In this document: positions 35,687 through 44,526 of the stretch, one piece after another
Numbering within the stretch: the first letter of the stretch is position 1
How the letters are laid out: every line of letters starts with the position of its first letter
The notes under the pieces: model-generated
What the model was told of the DNA's origin: nothing
Databases searched by the model: none
What the model saw: the letters and a program-made list of their open reading frames with translations, nothing else
Translations under genes and position numbers: made by a program
Assembly: GCF_029626035.1 (NCBI RefSeq)
Contig: NZ_JARUBE010000003.1
Span: 2,108,001-2,172,000, forward strand
Direction of reading: 5' to 3'
Origin: Micromonospora sp. WMMD980
Lineage (GTDB): Bacteria > Actinomycetota > Actinomycetes > Mycobacteriales > Micromonosporaceae
DNA length: 64,000 nt

Positions 35687-37096
35687 ATGGACACCGACCT
35701 CAACCGCCCGGGCGTCGACCAGGCCGACCCGATCGACACGCTGCCGCCGACCTTCCGGTGGGGGGTGGCGACGTCGTCCTACCAGATCGAGGGCGCGGTG
35801 GCCTCCGACGGCCGCACCCCGTCGATCTGGGACACCTTCTGCCGGGTCCCGGGGGCGGTGGCGAACGGCGACCACGGCGACGTGGCCTGCGACCACTACC
35901 ACCGGATGCCGCAGGACGTGGCGCTCATCGCCGACCTGGGGCTGGACACCTACCGGTTCTCGGTGGCGTGGCCGCGGGTGCAGCCGGGCGGGCGCGGGCC
36001 CGCCAACGCCGCCGGGCTGGCCTTCTACGACCGGCTGGTGGACGAGCTGCTCGGCCGGGGCGTCGACCCGTGGGTGACGCTCTACCACTGGGACCTGCCG
36101 CAGGAGCTGGAGGACGCGGGCGGCTGGCCGAACCGGGACACCGCGTACCGCTTCGCCGACTACGCGGAGCTGGTCTTCGGCGCGCTCGGCGACCGGGTCC
36201 GCACCTGGACCACGCTGAACGAGCCGTGGTGCTCGGCGATGCTCGGCTACGCGTACGGCGACCACGCCCCGGGCCGGCGGAACCTGGGCGACGGCATCGC
36301 CGCCGCGCACCACCTGCTGCTCGGGCACGGGCTGGCCACCCAGCGGCTGCGGGCGGCGGCGCGGTCGCCGATCGAGCTGGGCCTGACGGTGAACCTGTCC
36401 ACCGCCGACCCGGCCACCGACAGCGCGGCGGACCGGGACGCGGCGCGGGCCGCGGACGGGCTGGGCAACCGGCTCTACCTGGACCCGGTGCTGCGCGGGT
36501 CGTACCCGCAGGACGTGATCGACGACCTGGCGGCCGAGGGGGTGCGCATCCCGGTCGAGGACGGGGATCTGGACGTCATCGCCACGCCTGTCGACGTGCT
36601 GGGCGTGAACTACTACTTCGGGCAGGTGCACTCCGGGGTGGACGAGCAGGGCCGCGAGCGCGACGACGACGGCCGGCCGGTGCGCCGGGTGGTCCGCCGG
36701 GACCTGCCGCGCACCGCGATGGACTGGGAGATCGTGCCGGAGTCCTTCACCGACCTGCTGGTCCGGCTGCACCGGGACTACCCGGGCGTGCCGATGGTGA
36801 TCACCGAGAACGGCGCGGCGTTCGACGACAAGCCCGACGCCGACGGGTTCGTGGCCGACGACGACCGGGTGTCCTACCTGACCGAGCACCTGCGGGCGGT
36901 GGCCCGGGCCCGGCAGGCGGGCGCGGACATCCGTGGCTACTTCGCCTGGTCGCTGCTGGACAACTTCGAGTGGGCGTACGGCTACGACAAGCGCTTCGGC
37001 ATCGTGCGGGTGGACTACGACTCGCAGCGCCGCACCCCGAAGCGCAGCGCGTTGTGGTACCGCGACACCGTGCGACGGGTGCGCGGGCAGGGCTGA
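35687..37096 (+). CDS. GH1 beta-glucosidase
   Basis: A protein of 469 aa, cytoplasmic (no signal peptide). The acid/base is E179 in TLNEP and the nucleophile E374 in ITENG. Other family marks are FRWGVATSSYQIEGA at the start and YFAWSLLDNFEWAYGYDKRFG near the end. It should split imported beta-linked disaccharides or short oligosaccharides to glucose, completing the pathway of the upstream importer. GAGGAGAAC precedes the ATG. A strong terminator with seven T follows the stop. Confidence 0.94.
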   Translation: MDTDLNRPGVDQADPIDTLPPTFRWGVATSSYQIEGAVASDGRTPSIWDTFCRVPGAVANGDHGDVACDHYHRMPQDVALIADLGLDTYRFSVAWPRVQPGGRGPANAAGLAFYDRLVDELLGRGVDPWVTLYHWDLPQELEDAGGWPNRDTAYRFADYAELVFGALGDRVRTWTTLNEPWCSAMLGYAYGDHAPGRRNLGDGIAAAHHLLLGHGLATQRLRAAARSPIELGLTVNLSTADPATDSAADRDAARAADGLGNRLYLDPVLRGSYPQDVIDDLAAEGVRIPVEDGDLDVIATPVDVLGVNYYFGQVHSGVDEQGRERDDDGRPVRRVVRRDLPRTAMDWEIVPESFTDLLVRLHRDYPGVPMVITENGAAFDDKPDADGFVADDDRVSYLTEHLRAVARARQAGADIRGYFAWSLLDNFEWAYGYDKRFGIVRVDYDSQRRTPKRSALWYRDTVRRVRGQG

Positions 37097-37107
37097 GGCG
37101 ACCGTTC

Positions 37108-37153
37108 GGGGCGGCCGCGCGGGAGTCCCTCCCAGGCGGCCGCCCCTTTTTTT
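37108..37153 (+). terminator. Rho-independent terminator after the GH1 gene
   Basis: An 11-bp GC stem (37108-37118 with 37136-37146) encloses a smaller hairpin and is followed by seven T (37147-37153). It is the only classical hairpin with a T-run in the window and closes the importer-GH1 transcription unit. Confidence 0.88.
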
Positions 37154-37159
37154 CATGTC

Positions 37160-37165
37160 TTGACA
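37160..37165 (+). promoter_or_regulatory. -35 hexamer TTGACA upstream of the GH30 gene
   Basis: A perfect TTGACA follows the terminator. The -10 region about 17 nt downstream (around 37183-37190) is poor, so the promoter may need an activator. It lies 60 bp before the GTG start. Confidence 0.4.
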
Positions 37166-37224
37166 CAAGGCCGGAACAACGGTTCGCTCATTCGCGGATG
37201 TCAATCCATCAGGAAGGAGCATCC

Positions 37225-39108
37225 GTGTCCCCCACCACCGCTGCCCGCCACGCCGGCCGCGTCGCCCTGACGCTCTGCCTCACCGCCGGCGCCCTCGTCC
37301 CCACCACCGCGGCCCACGCCGCCGGCGAGACCGTCGACGTCTGGCTCACCACCACCTCCGACGCCGGCGGCCGGACCGTCACCCGCGGGCTGCAACAGCA
37401 GAGCCCGCTGAGCTTCGCCGCGACCAGCCCCGGCGCCACCCGCACCATCACCGTCGACGAGAACACCCGCTACCAGCCGTTCGAGGGCGCCGGCGCGTCC
37501 ATCACCGACACCACCGCGTACCTGCTGCGCGGCGGTCCGGTCAGCGCGGCCACCCGGGACGCGGTGATGCGCAAGCTGTTCAGCCCCACCGACGGGATCG
37601 GGCTGTCGTTCGTGCGCAATCCGATCGGCGCGTCCGACCTGTCCCGCCCCGGCAACGTCTCCCTCGACGACACCTGCTGCGACCTCGGCGACTTCGGCGC
37701 GAACGGCTACGACACGAACGTCGAGCTGCTCACCGCCCAGGCCCGGCAGCTCAACCCGGCGCTGCGGGTGATGGTGGTGCCGTGGAGCGCGCCCGGCTGG
37801 ATGAAGGACAACGGCCGGATGGACCACATGGGCTGGCTGAAGTGGGAGCACTACGCCACCTACGCGCAGTATCTGGTGAGGACGATCCAGGCGTACGCGG
37901 CGCGTGGCGTCACTGTCGACTACCTGTCGGTGCAGAACGAGCCGAACTGCTGCCAGTCCGGCAACCCCACCGCGATGGACTACCCGGGCATGAGCTGGAA
38001 CGCCTCCGGCCTCACCGAGCTGACCAAGAACTTCGTCTACCCGGCGTTGCGGGCCGCCGGCCTCACCACCAAGGTGCTGGTGCACGACTGGAACTACGGC
38101 GACTACGGCACGATCGGCTCCGGCCTGCTGGCCGACAGCGCGGTACGCACCGACCCGCTGTTCGGCGGCATCGCCTGGCACGGCTACTTCGGCGACCCGG
38201 CCGTCGGCAGCCAGGTGCGGGCCCAGTATCCGGCGGTGCCGCAGTACAGCACCGAGCACTCCGGCGGCACCTGGATCACCAACCAGCACAACGAGGACAT
38301 GGCCGACATCGTCAGCTACGCCCGGAACTGGAGCCGCAGCGTGGTGAAGTGGAGCCTCGCGGTCAACCAGAACATGGGCCCGCACAACGGCGGCTGTGGC
38401 ACCTGCACCGGCCTGATCACCGTGCAGGAGGGCGGCGCCCGGGCCGGCCAGGTCGACTACACCGTCGAGTACTACACCACCGGGCACCTCACCAAGTTCG
38501 TCCGGCCGGGCGCCACCCGGATCGACTCCACCGCCGACGCGACCGTGCCGAACGTCGCCTACCGCAACCCGGACGGCTCCAAGGCGCTGCTCGCGCACAA
38601 CGGCGGCACGTCGGCGCAGTCGGTGAAGGTGGTGTGGGGGGGCCAGTCCTTCACCTACTCGCTGCCGGCCCGCACCACCGCCACGTTCACCTGGTCCGGC
38701 ACCCCGTCCGGCGGCGGCACCGCGCCCACCGGCCCGGTCACCGGCATCGGCGGCAAGTGCCTCGACGTCACCGACAACGCCACCGCCGACGGCACGCCGG
38801 CGCAGATCTGGACCTGCACCGGCGGGGCCAACCAGCGCTGGACCCGGGCCGCCGACGGCACGCTGCGCGCGCTCGGCAAGTGCCTGGACGTGGCCGGCGG
38901 GGGCACCGCCGACGGCACCCGGGTACAGCTGTGGACCTGCAACGGCAGCGCCGCCCAGCAGTGGACCTGGACCGCCGGGCGGGACCTGGTGAACCCGCAG
39001 GCGAACAAGTGTCTCGACGTCACCGGCAACACCGCCGCCGACGGGACGAAGACCCAGGTGTGGAGCTGCACCGGCGGCGCCAACCAGAAGTGGACCCTGC
39101 CGTCCTGA
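37225..39108 (+). CDS. Secreted GH30 glycoside hydrolase with C-terminal ricin-B lectin domain
   Basis: A protein of 627 aa. Residues 1-33 are a Sec signal peptide (cleavage near AHAAG). Residues 75-490 form the GH30 barrel with acid/base E239 in QNEPN and nucleophile E344 in STEHSGG. A Gly/Thr linker near 495-508 leads to a ricin-type beta-trefoil (about 510-627) with repeated QxW-like endings (IWTC, LWTC, VWSC). GH30 enzymes of this type are glucosylceramidases or endo-beta-1,6-glucanases; the lectin suggests a polysaccharide or cell wall target. The GTG start has AGGAAGGAG 5 nt upstream. It has its own promoter region. Confidence 0.9.
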   Translation: MSPTTAARHAGRVALTLCLTAGALVPTTAAHAAGETVDVWLTTTSDAGGRTVTRGLQQQSPLSFAATSPGATRTITVDENTRYQPFEGAGASITDTTAYLLRGGPVSAATRDAVMRKLFSPTDGIGLSFVRNPIGASDLSRPGNVSLDDTCCDLGDFGANGYDTNVELLTAQARQLNPALRVMVVPWSAPGWMKDNGRMDHMGWLKWEHYATYAQYLVRTIQAYAARGVTVDYLSVQNEPNCCQSGNPTAMDYPGMSWNASGLTELTKNFVYPALRAAGLTTKVLVHDWNYGDYGTIGSGLLADSAVRTDPLFGGIAWHGYFGDPAVGSQVRAQYPAVPQYSTEHSGGTWITNQHNEDMADIVSYARNWSRSVVKWSLAVNQNMGPHNGGCGTCTGLITVQEGGARAGQVDYTVEYYTTGHLTKFVRPGATRIDSTADATVPNVAYRNPDGSKALLAHNGGTSAQSVKVVWGGQSFTYSLPARTTATFTWSGTPSGGGTAPTGPVTGIGGKCLDVTDNATADGTPAQIWTCTGGANQRWTRAADGTLRALGKCLDVAGGGTADGTRVQLWTCNGSAAQQWTWTAGRDLVNPQANKCLDVTGNTAADGTKTQVWSCTGGANQKWTLPS

Positions 39109-39114
39109 GCCGAC

Positions 39115-39147
39115 CGGCCGGGCCGCCGCTCAGCGGCGGCCCGGCCG
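39115..39147. terminator. Bidirectional hairpin between GH30 and ROK genes
   Basis: A perfect 15-bp stem (39115-39129 with 39133-39147) has TCA as the loop. That TCA is the stop codon (TGA) of the ROK gene on the minus strand, so one arm is coding and encodes the final Arg-rich residues. It ends the convergent GH30 gene too. Confidence 0.75.
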
Positions 39148-40371
39148 TCGCGCGGGCGCGGGTCGGACCGCCGGTTCGCGGGGCACGCCGCCGTCGCGCA
39201 GCAGCCGGGTCATCGGCAGGGTGGCCGCGCCCATCGCGACCGCGTCCGGGCCGAGCCGGCACAGCTCGATCGAGGTCTGGGCGTACGGCTGGCGCAGCGC
39301 GTGCCGCGCGGTGGCCTCGCGGATCGCCGGCAGGTGCCGTTCGCCCAGGGCCAGCCCGGCCCAGCCGCCGAGCACCACCCGCTCCGGGTTGAACAGGTTG
39401 ACCAGGTTCGCCACCCCGGCGCCCAGGTAACCGACCGTCTCGTCGATCACCTTCGCGGCGGTGCGGTCGGTCGCGCGCAGCAGCTCGCCGAAGGCGGTCT
39501 CCTCGTCCCCGCCGGCCGCCGGGCGACCCCGGTTCGCCTGCCGGAACCGGTCGAGCACCCCCTCCGCCCCGACGTACGCCTCCAGGCAGCCGAGGTTGCC
39601 GCAGCGGCAGCGCCGGCCGCCGTACACGATGGTGGTGTGGCCCCACTCGCCGGCGCTGCTGTGCGCGCCGCGGTAGCCGACGCCGTCGGCGACCACGGAC
39701 GCGCCGACACCGGAGCCGACCAGGGCGACCACCGCGTGCCGGACGCCGCGACCGGCGCCGAACCACATCTCGGCCTGCCCGAGCGTCTTGGCGCCGTTGT
39801 CGACGTGCACCGGCACGTCGGTGCCGGCGCGCAACATCGCGCCGAGCGGTACGCCGTCCCAGCCCAGGGTCTGGGCGTGCACCACGGCGTCGGCGGTGCG
39901 TTCGACGGTGCCGGAGACGGCGACGCCGAAACCGAGCACCGCGCCCGGGTCGACGCCGGCCTGCTCGGTCACCGCGGCGAGGCCGTGCCGCAGGTGTTCG
40001 GCCACCCGTGCCGGGTCGGGCTCGGCGGTGGCGATCGGATACTCCGCCTTGGCCAGCGCGGTCATGCTCAGGTCGAACAGCTCGACCTGCACCCGCGTCT
40101 CGCCCACGTCGGCGCCGACGAGGTAGCCGTAGCCGGGCGCGACGCGCAGCAGCACCCGGGGGCGACCACCGTCGGACTCGACCGAGCCGGCCTCCTCGAC
40201 CAGCCCCTCGGCGATCATCTCGCCGACCAGGTTGCTCACGCTGGCCAGGCTCAGCGCGGTGGACTGGCCCAGCTCGTGCCGGCTGAGCGGCCCGTCCAGC
40301 CAGATCCGGGTGAGCAGGACCGACCGGTTGGCCCGGCGCATGTCGCGCACCGTGGTGCGTCTGGCGTCCAC
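39130..40371 (-). CDS. ROK family transcriptional repressor
   Basis: A protein of 413 aa. A winged helix-turn-helix (about 10-70, MRRANRSVLLTRIWLDGPLS, then LSLASVSNLVGEM) is followed by a sugar-kinase-like domain with GADVG near 90 and the zinc motif CRCGNLGCLEAY. Such proteins sense sugars or sugar phosphates and repress sugar-use genes. I prefer the GTG at 40371 (GGGAAGGA upstream); an ATG at 40434 adds 21 residues but sits next to the palindrome TTAACAAAGTTAA. It is divergent from the GH18 gene and likely controls it and itself. Confidence 0.9.
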   Translation of the reverse strand: MDARRTTVRDMRRANRSVLLTRIWLDGPLSRHELGQSTALSLASVSNLVGEMIAEGLVEEAGSVESDGGRPRVLLRVAPGYGYLVGADVGETRVQVELFDLSMTALAKAEYPIATAEPDPARVAEHLRHGLAAVTEQAGVDPGAVLGFGVAVSGTVERTADAVVHAQTLGWDGVPLGAMLRAGTDVPVHVDNGAKTLGQAEMWFGAGRGVRHAVVALVGSGVGASVVADGVGYRGAHSSAGEWGHTTIVYGGRRCRCGNLGCLEAYVGAEGVLDRFRQANRGRPAAGGDEETAFGELLRATDRTAAKVIDETVGYLGAGVANLVNLFNPERVVLGGWAGLALGERHLPAIREATARHALRQPYAQTSIELCRLGPDAVAMGAATLPMTRLLRDGGVPREPAVRPAPARRPGRR

Positions 40372-40434
40372 GTCCGCCGCCGTCCTTCCCGCATTTTCAC
40401 GCCCTGAACGAAGTGCTGACAGACTACTGCGCAT

Positions 40435-40463
40435 TTACATTTAACAAAGTTAACTGCTAGCCT
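40435..40463 (+). promoter_or_regulatory. GH18 promoter with ROK-type operator in the spacer
   Basis: TTACAT (40435-40440) and TAGCCT (40458-40463) are spaced 17 nt as -35 and -10. The perfect palindrome TTAAC-AAA-GTTAA (40441-40453) sits between them, so a bound repressor would block RNA polymerase. ROK regulators bind palindromes of this kind, and the ROK gene is divergent. Confidence 0.65.
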
Positions 40464-40489
40464 CCGGCGCATCGACGAGGAGGTATGAG

Positions 40490-41836
40490 ATGCGACTCGG
40501 ACGTTCGATGACCGCCCTGCTCGGTGGCGTCGCGCTGCTCGCCGCCACCGTGGCCCTGCCCGCGACCGGCGGCGCCACGCTCGCCGGCAGCACGGCCGCC
40601 CTGGTCGCCTGCGACGCGCCGGCCTGGGCCGAGGGCGTCACCTGGAGTGCCGGCAGCCGGGCCACCTTCGGCGGCCGGCTCTACCAGGCGCTGGTGACGC
40701 ACACCCCGCCGGTCGGCGCGGGCTGGACGCCGGCCGCCGTGCCGGCGCTCTGGACCGACCTCGGCGCCTGCTCCGGCGGCACGCCGTCGCCGAGCCCGAC
40801 CACCCGACCGCCCTCCCCCACACCCAGCCCCACCCGGACCTCGACGCCGACCGCCACGCCCAGCCCGACCGCACCGGGCGGCGAGACCTGCGCGTTGCGG
40901 TCCCGGCCGACGGGCAAGGTGCTCCAGGGCTACTGGGAGAACTGGGACGGCGCGGCCAACGGCGTGCACCCCGGCCTCGGCTGGATCCCGATCACCGACT
41001 CCCGGATCACCGGTCACGGCTACAACGTCGTCACCGCCGCGTTCCCGGTCATCCGCGCCGACGGCACCGTGCTCTGGGAGGACGGCATGGACGCCGGCGT
41101 CAAGGTGCCCACCCCGGCACAGGTGTGCCAGGCCAAGGCGGGTGGGCTGACCGTGCTGCTCTCCATCGGCGGCGCCGCCGCCGGCATCGACCTCAGCTCC
41201 GCCGCCGTCGCCGACCGGTTCGTCGCCACCGTGGTGCCGATCCTCAGGCGGCACAACTTCGACGGCATCGACATCGACATCGAGACCGGGCTGACCGGCA
41301 ACGGGAACATCAACCAGCTCTCCCCGTCGCAGGCCAACCTGATCCGGATCATCGACGGCGTGCTGGCCCAGATGCCGGCCGGCTTCGGGCTCACCATGGC
41401 GCCGGAGACCGCGTACGTCACCGGCGGCAGCGTCACCTACGGCTCGATCTGGGGCGCCTACCTGCCGATCGTCAAGAAGTACGCGGACAACGGCCGGCTC
41501 TGGTGGCTGAACATGCAGTACTACAACGGCTCGATGTACGGCTGCGCCGGCGACTCGTACCCGGCCGGCACGGTGCAGGGCTTCACGGTGCAGACGCAGT
41601 GCCTGAACAACGGGCTCACCGTCCAGGGCGTCACCATCCGCGTCCCCTACGACAAGCAGGTACCCGGCCTGCCGGCGCAGCCCGGCGCGGGTGGCGGGTA
41701 CCTGGCCCCGTCGCTGGTGGGCCAGGCCTGGCGATCCGTGCCGGGGCTCAAGGGGCTGATGACCTGGTCGATCAACTGGGACGGGTCGAAGGGCTGGACG
41801 TTCGGCGACACCGTCCGGGGGCTCCAGGGCCGCTGA
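40490..41836 (+). CDS. Secreted GH18 chitinase with N-terminal CBM5/12 domain
   Basis: A protein of 448 aa. After a signal peptide (about 1-38) comes a chitin-binding CBM5/12 module (41-94, with [20 protein letters not shown]), a Pro/Ser/Thr linker (97-130) and a GH18 barrel from about 140. The catalytic motif DxxDxDxE is D258-G-I-D261-I-D263-I-E265, with E265 as proton donor. It resembles bacterial family 18 chitinases of the ChiC/ChiD type. GAGGAGG lies 6 nt before the ATG. Its promoter carries a likely ROK operator and a GC hairpin follows the stop. Confidence 0.93.
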   Translation: MRLGRSMTALLGGVALLAATVALPATGGATLAGSTAALVACDAPAWAEGVTWSAGSRATFGGRLYQALVTHTPPVGAGWTPAAVPALWTDLGACSGGTPSPSPTTRPPSPTPSPTRTSTPTATPSPTAPGGETCALRSRPTGKVLQGYWENWDGAANGVHPGLGWIPITDSRITGHGYNVVTAAFPVIRADGTVLWEDGMDAGVKVPTPAQVCQAKAGGLTVLLSIGGAAAGIDLSSAAVADRFVATVVPILRRHNFDGIDIDIETGLTGNGNINQLSPSQANLIRIIDGVLAQMPAGFGLTMAPETAYVTGGSVTYGSIWGAYLPIVKKYADNGRLWWLNMQYYNGSMYGCAGDSYPAGTVQGFTVQTQCLNNGLTVQGVTIRVPYDKQVPGLPAQPGAGGGYLAPSLVGQAWRSVPGLKGLMTWSINWDGSKGWTFGDTVRGLQGR

Positions 41837-41850
41837 GCACACGGATCCGC

Positions 41851-41883
41851 GTCACCGGCCCGGCACCTCGGCGGGCCGGTGAC
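41851..41883 (+). terminator. Hairpin after the GH18 gene
   Basis: A 12-bp stem (41851-41862 with 41872-41883) with a 9-nt loop lies 14 bp after the chitinase stop. No T-run. Confidence 0.6.
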
Positions 41884-42003
41884 CGGAGTTCACCGGGCCG
41901 CCTGCTCCGATCGCACCAGCTCCATCAGCCGTCCCACCGAGTTGGCGCCGGCCGAACTCTCCCCGACTGGCGCCCGGGCGCACACCCTGCCAGGCTGGCC
42001 CTC

Positions 42004-43407
42004 GTGTACGACTACGACCTGCTGGTGCTGGGATCCGGGCCGAGTGGACAGAAGGCGGCCGTCGCCGCCGCCAAGCTGGGGCGGCGGGTGGCCATCGTGG
42101 ACCGTCGCGACATGCTCGGCGGGGTGTGCATCAACACCGGCACCGTGCCGTCCAAGACCCTGCGCGAGGCCGTCCTCTACCTGACCGGGCTCAGCCAGCG
42201 TGACCTCTACGGCAGCAGCTACCGGGTCAAGGAGGACATCACGGTCGCCGACCTGGCGGCCCGTACCCAGCACGTGATCAACCGGCAGACCGACGTCATC
42301 CGCAACCAGCTCGCCCGCAACCGGATCGCGATGATCACCGGCACCGGCCGGTTCGCCGACCCGCACGCGGTCTGGGTCGACGCCGGCTCCGGCCGGGACG
42401 AGCGGATCACCTTCGACAAGGCGGTCATCGCCGCCGGCACCCGCCCGGCCCGCCCGGACAGCGTCGACTTCGACGACCGGACCATCGTCGACTCCGACGG
42501 CGTCATCAACCTGCAGGCAGTGCCGCGCAGCATGGTGGTGGTCGGCGCGGGCGTGATCGGCATGGAGTACGCGTCGATGTTCGCCGCGCTCGGCACCAAG
42601 GTGACCGTGGTCGAGCGTCGCGAGCGGATGCTCGACTTCTGCGACGAGGAGATCGTCGAGTCGCTCAAATACCACCTGCGGGACCTGTCGGTCACCTTCC
42701 GCTTCGGCGAGGAGGTGGCCTCGGTGGAGCAGCACCGCACCGCCGCGCTCTGCGTCCTGCGCAGCGGCAAGAAGATCGTCGCGGACACGGTGATGTACTC
42801 CGCCGGCCGGCAGGGCCAGACCGACGACCTCGCGCTGGAGGCGGCCGGCCTCACCGCCGACCACCGGGGCCGGATCCAGGTCGACGCCGACTACCGCACC
42901 ACGGTCGAGAACATCTACGCCGTCGGCGACGTGATCGGCTTCCCGGCGCTGGCCTCCACCTCGATGGAACAGGGCCGCCTCGCCGCCCAGCACGCCTGCG
43001 GCGAACCGGCGCGTGCCATGCCGGACCTGCAACCGATCGGCATCTACACCATCCCGGAGATCAGCTTCGTCGGGAAGACCGAGGACGAACTGACCGACAG
43101 CTCCACCCCGTTCGAGGTGGGCATCGCCCGCTACCGCGAACTGGCCCGGGGGCAGATCGTCGGCGACTCGTACGGCATGCTGAAGCTGCTCGTCTCGCCG
43201 GAGGACGGACGCCTGCTCGGGGTGCACGTCTTCGGCACCGGAGCCACCGAGATCGTCCACATCGGGCAGGCCGTGATGGGCTGCGGCGGCACTGTCGACT
43301 ACCTGCTCGACGCGGTGTTCAACTACCCGACGCTGGCCGAGGCGTACAAGGTGGCGGCGCTGGACGCCGCCAACAAGATCCGCAACATCACCCGGATCGA
43401 CGGCTGA
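42004..43407 (+). CDS. sthA: Soluble pyridine nucleotide transhydrogenase
   Basis: A protein of 467 aa from the flavin disulfide reductase family. The FAD-binding [17 protein letters not shown] is near residue 10 and the NAD-binding [17 protein letters not shown] near 180. Where lipoamide dehydrogenase has a CxxxxC redox pair, this protein has [14 protein letters not shown] with the second Cys replaced by Thr, the hallmark of SthA. It moves hydride between NADPH and NAD. The start is GTG, with a CAGGCT box 7 nt upstream that suggests leaderless expression. It probably balances redox independently of its neighbours. Confidence 0.92.
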   Translation: MYDYDLLVLGSGPSGQKAAVAAAKLGRRVAIVDRRDMLGGVCINTGTVPSKTLREAVLYLTGLSQRDLYGSSYRVKEDITVADLAARTQHVINRQTDVIRNQLARNRIAMITGTGRFADPHAVWVDAGSGRDERITFDKAVIAAGTRPARPDSVDFDDRTIVDSDGVINLQAVPRSMVVVGAGVIGMEYASMFAALGTKVTVVERRERMLDFCDEEIVESLKYHLRDLSVTFRFGEEVASVEQHRTAALCVLRSGKKIVADTVMYSAGRQGQTDDLALEAAGLTADHRGRIQVDADYRTTVENIYAVGDVIGFPALASTSMEQGRLAAQHACGEPARAMPDLQPIGIYTIPEISFVGKTEDELTDSSTPFEVGIARYRELARGQIVGDSYGMLKLLVSPEDGRLLGVHVFGTGATEIVHIGQAVMGCGGTVDYLLDAVFNYPTLAEAYKVAALDAANKIRNITRIDG

Positions 43408-43411
43408 CCGC

Positions 43412-44386
43412 TCAGGGCAGGTTCTCGCGCACCCAGTCCCGGGAGCGGACGAACGCCGCCACCGGCTCACCCACGTACCCCCAGGGCCACTCGCTGACCT
43501 GGTCACCGAGCAGGTCGAAGACGCGGGCGGCGGTGTCGAACTCGTGCGCCAACTCCAGGGCGAGCGCGAACAGGCCGGCCCGGGGCGCCAGGCCGGCGCC
43601 GGGCCGGAACGTCGGGTGCAGGATCGACCTCTCGGCGGCGGCCACCAGCTCGGCGCCGACCTCGTCGGACCGCATGTAGGCGTCGTCCTCCTCGGCCGGC
43701 AGCTCCAGCCACTTCTCGATGTGCGCGGCGGCGATCAGCGCCGGCAGCATGCTGCCCTCCGGCGCGCTCGCGGTCGCCTCCCGCGCCAGGGAGAACATCG
43801 CCTCCTCGGTGCCGAACCACTTCGGGCAGAGGTACTGCAACCGGTGCTCGTGCGCCACCTGGTGGCCGGGGTGCCGGGTGACCACCGCGTCGAAGCGGGC
43901 CGCCGCCTCGTCCCTGTCGACCTGGCGGGCCCGGGAGGTGGCGACCAGCCACGCCCGGGCGGTCACGTCGTCCGGGTCCCGGTCCGCCACCTCGTCGAGC
44001 AGGTTCTCCGCCACCAGCAGCCGCTTGCGGAACTCCCGGAACTGGTCCTGGCCGGTGTGCTGGGCGCGCTTGTTGCCGCGCGCCTCCCATGCCCAGTAGA
44101 ACGCGTGGCAACCGCGCACCAACACCGGCAGCGTCGAGTCCGGCTCCGCCGCGACCCACTCGCCGATCCAGTCCTGCACGCCGTCGACCCGACCGGCGGC
44201 CTCCATCAGGTACGCGCGACCGTCCGGGTCGGCGACCGGGGTCAGCACGTCACGCGCGGCCCGCCAGTCTCGTGCCTCCAGCGCGTCGACGAGCGCCCGC
44301 GCCACCGGATCCCCGAACGCCGGATCCACGACCGGCCCGCCCACCCGCTCCCGCGCTCGCCCCCGAATCCGCTGGAACAACCCCAC
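43412..44386 (-). CDS. Hypothetical TPR-like/DUF4034-type soluble protein
   Basis: A protein of 324 aa, alpha-helical, with no signal peptide. Segments such as WRAARDVLTPVADPDGRAYL, LVAENLLDEVADRDPDDVTA and RFDAVVTRHPGHQVAHEHRL look like degenerate tetratricopeptide repeats. The pattern resembles proteins annotated as DUF4034, but I am not certain. The GTG start has GGAGGAGAAGG 3-13 nt upstream. It is convergent with sthA (4 bp apart). No function can be given. Confidence 0.7.
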   Translation of the reverse strand: MGLFQRIRGRARERVGGPVVDPAFGDPVARALVDALEARDWRAARDVLTPVADPDGRAYLMEAAGRVDGVQDWIGEWVAAEPDSTLPVLVRGCHAFYWAWEARGNKRAQHTGQDQFREFRKRLLVAENLLDEVADRDPDDVTARAWLVATSRARQVDRDEAAARFDAVVTRHPGHQVAHEHRLQYLCPKWFGTEEAMFSLAREATASAPEGSMLPALIAAAHIEKWLELPAEEDDAYMRSDEVGAELVAAAERSILHPTFRPGAGLAPRAGLFALALELAHEFDTAARVFDLLGDQVSEWPWGYVGEPVAAFVRSRDWVRENLP

Positions 44387-44442
44387 GACCTTCTCCTCCC
44401 CCGTGACGCGACCGCGAAAGCGTAACCGCCCCGGCCCGATCC

Positions 44443-44515
44443 GTCGATCATGGAGTTGCGGCCCCTCGACGGCCCGAGCTGCCCGCTTCGCCGGGGCGGC
44501 AACCGCACGATCGAC
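44443..44515. repeat. Imperfect 23-bp inverted repeat downstream of the GGT gene
   Basis: Arms 44443-44465 and 44493-44515 match at 19 of 23 positions after reverse complement, with 27 nt between. It begins 11 bp after the stop of the gamma-glutamyltransferase gene. It may be a terminator, or a small dispersed palindromic element; the ATGGAGTTGCGG word is of the kind often seen between genes in this genus (from memory). Confidence 0.5.
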
Positions 44516-44526
44516 GAGTACGGGGA

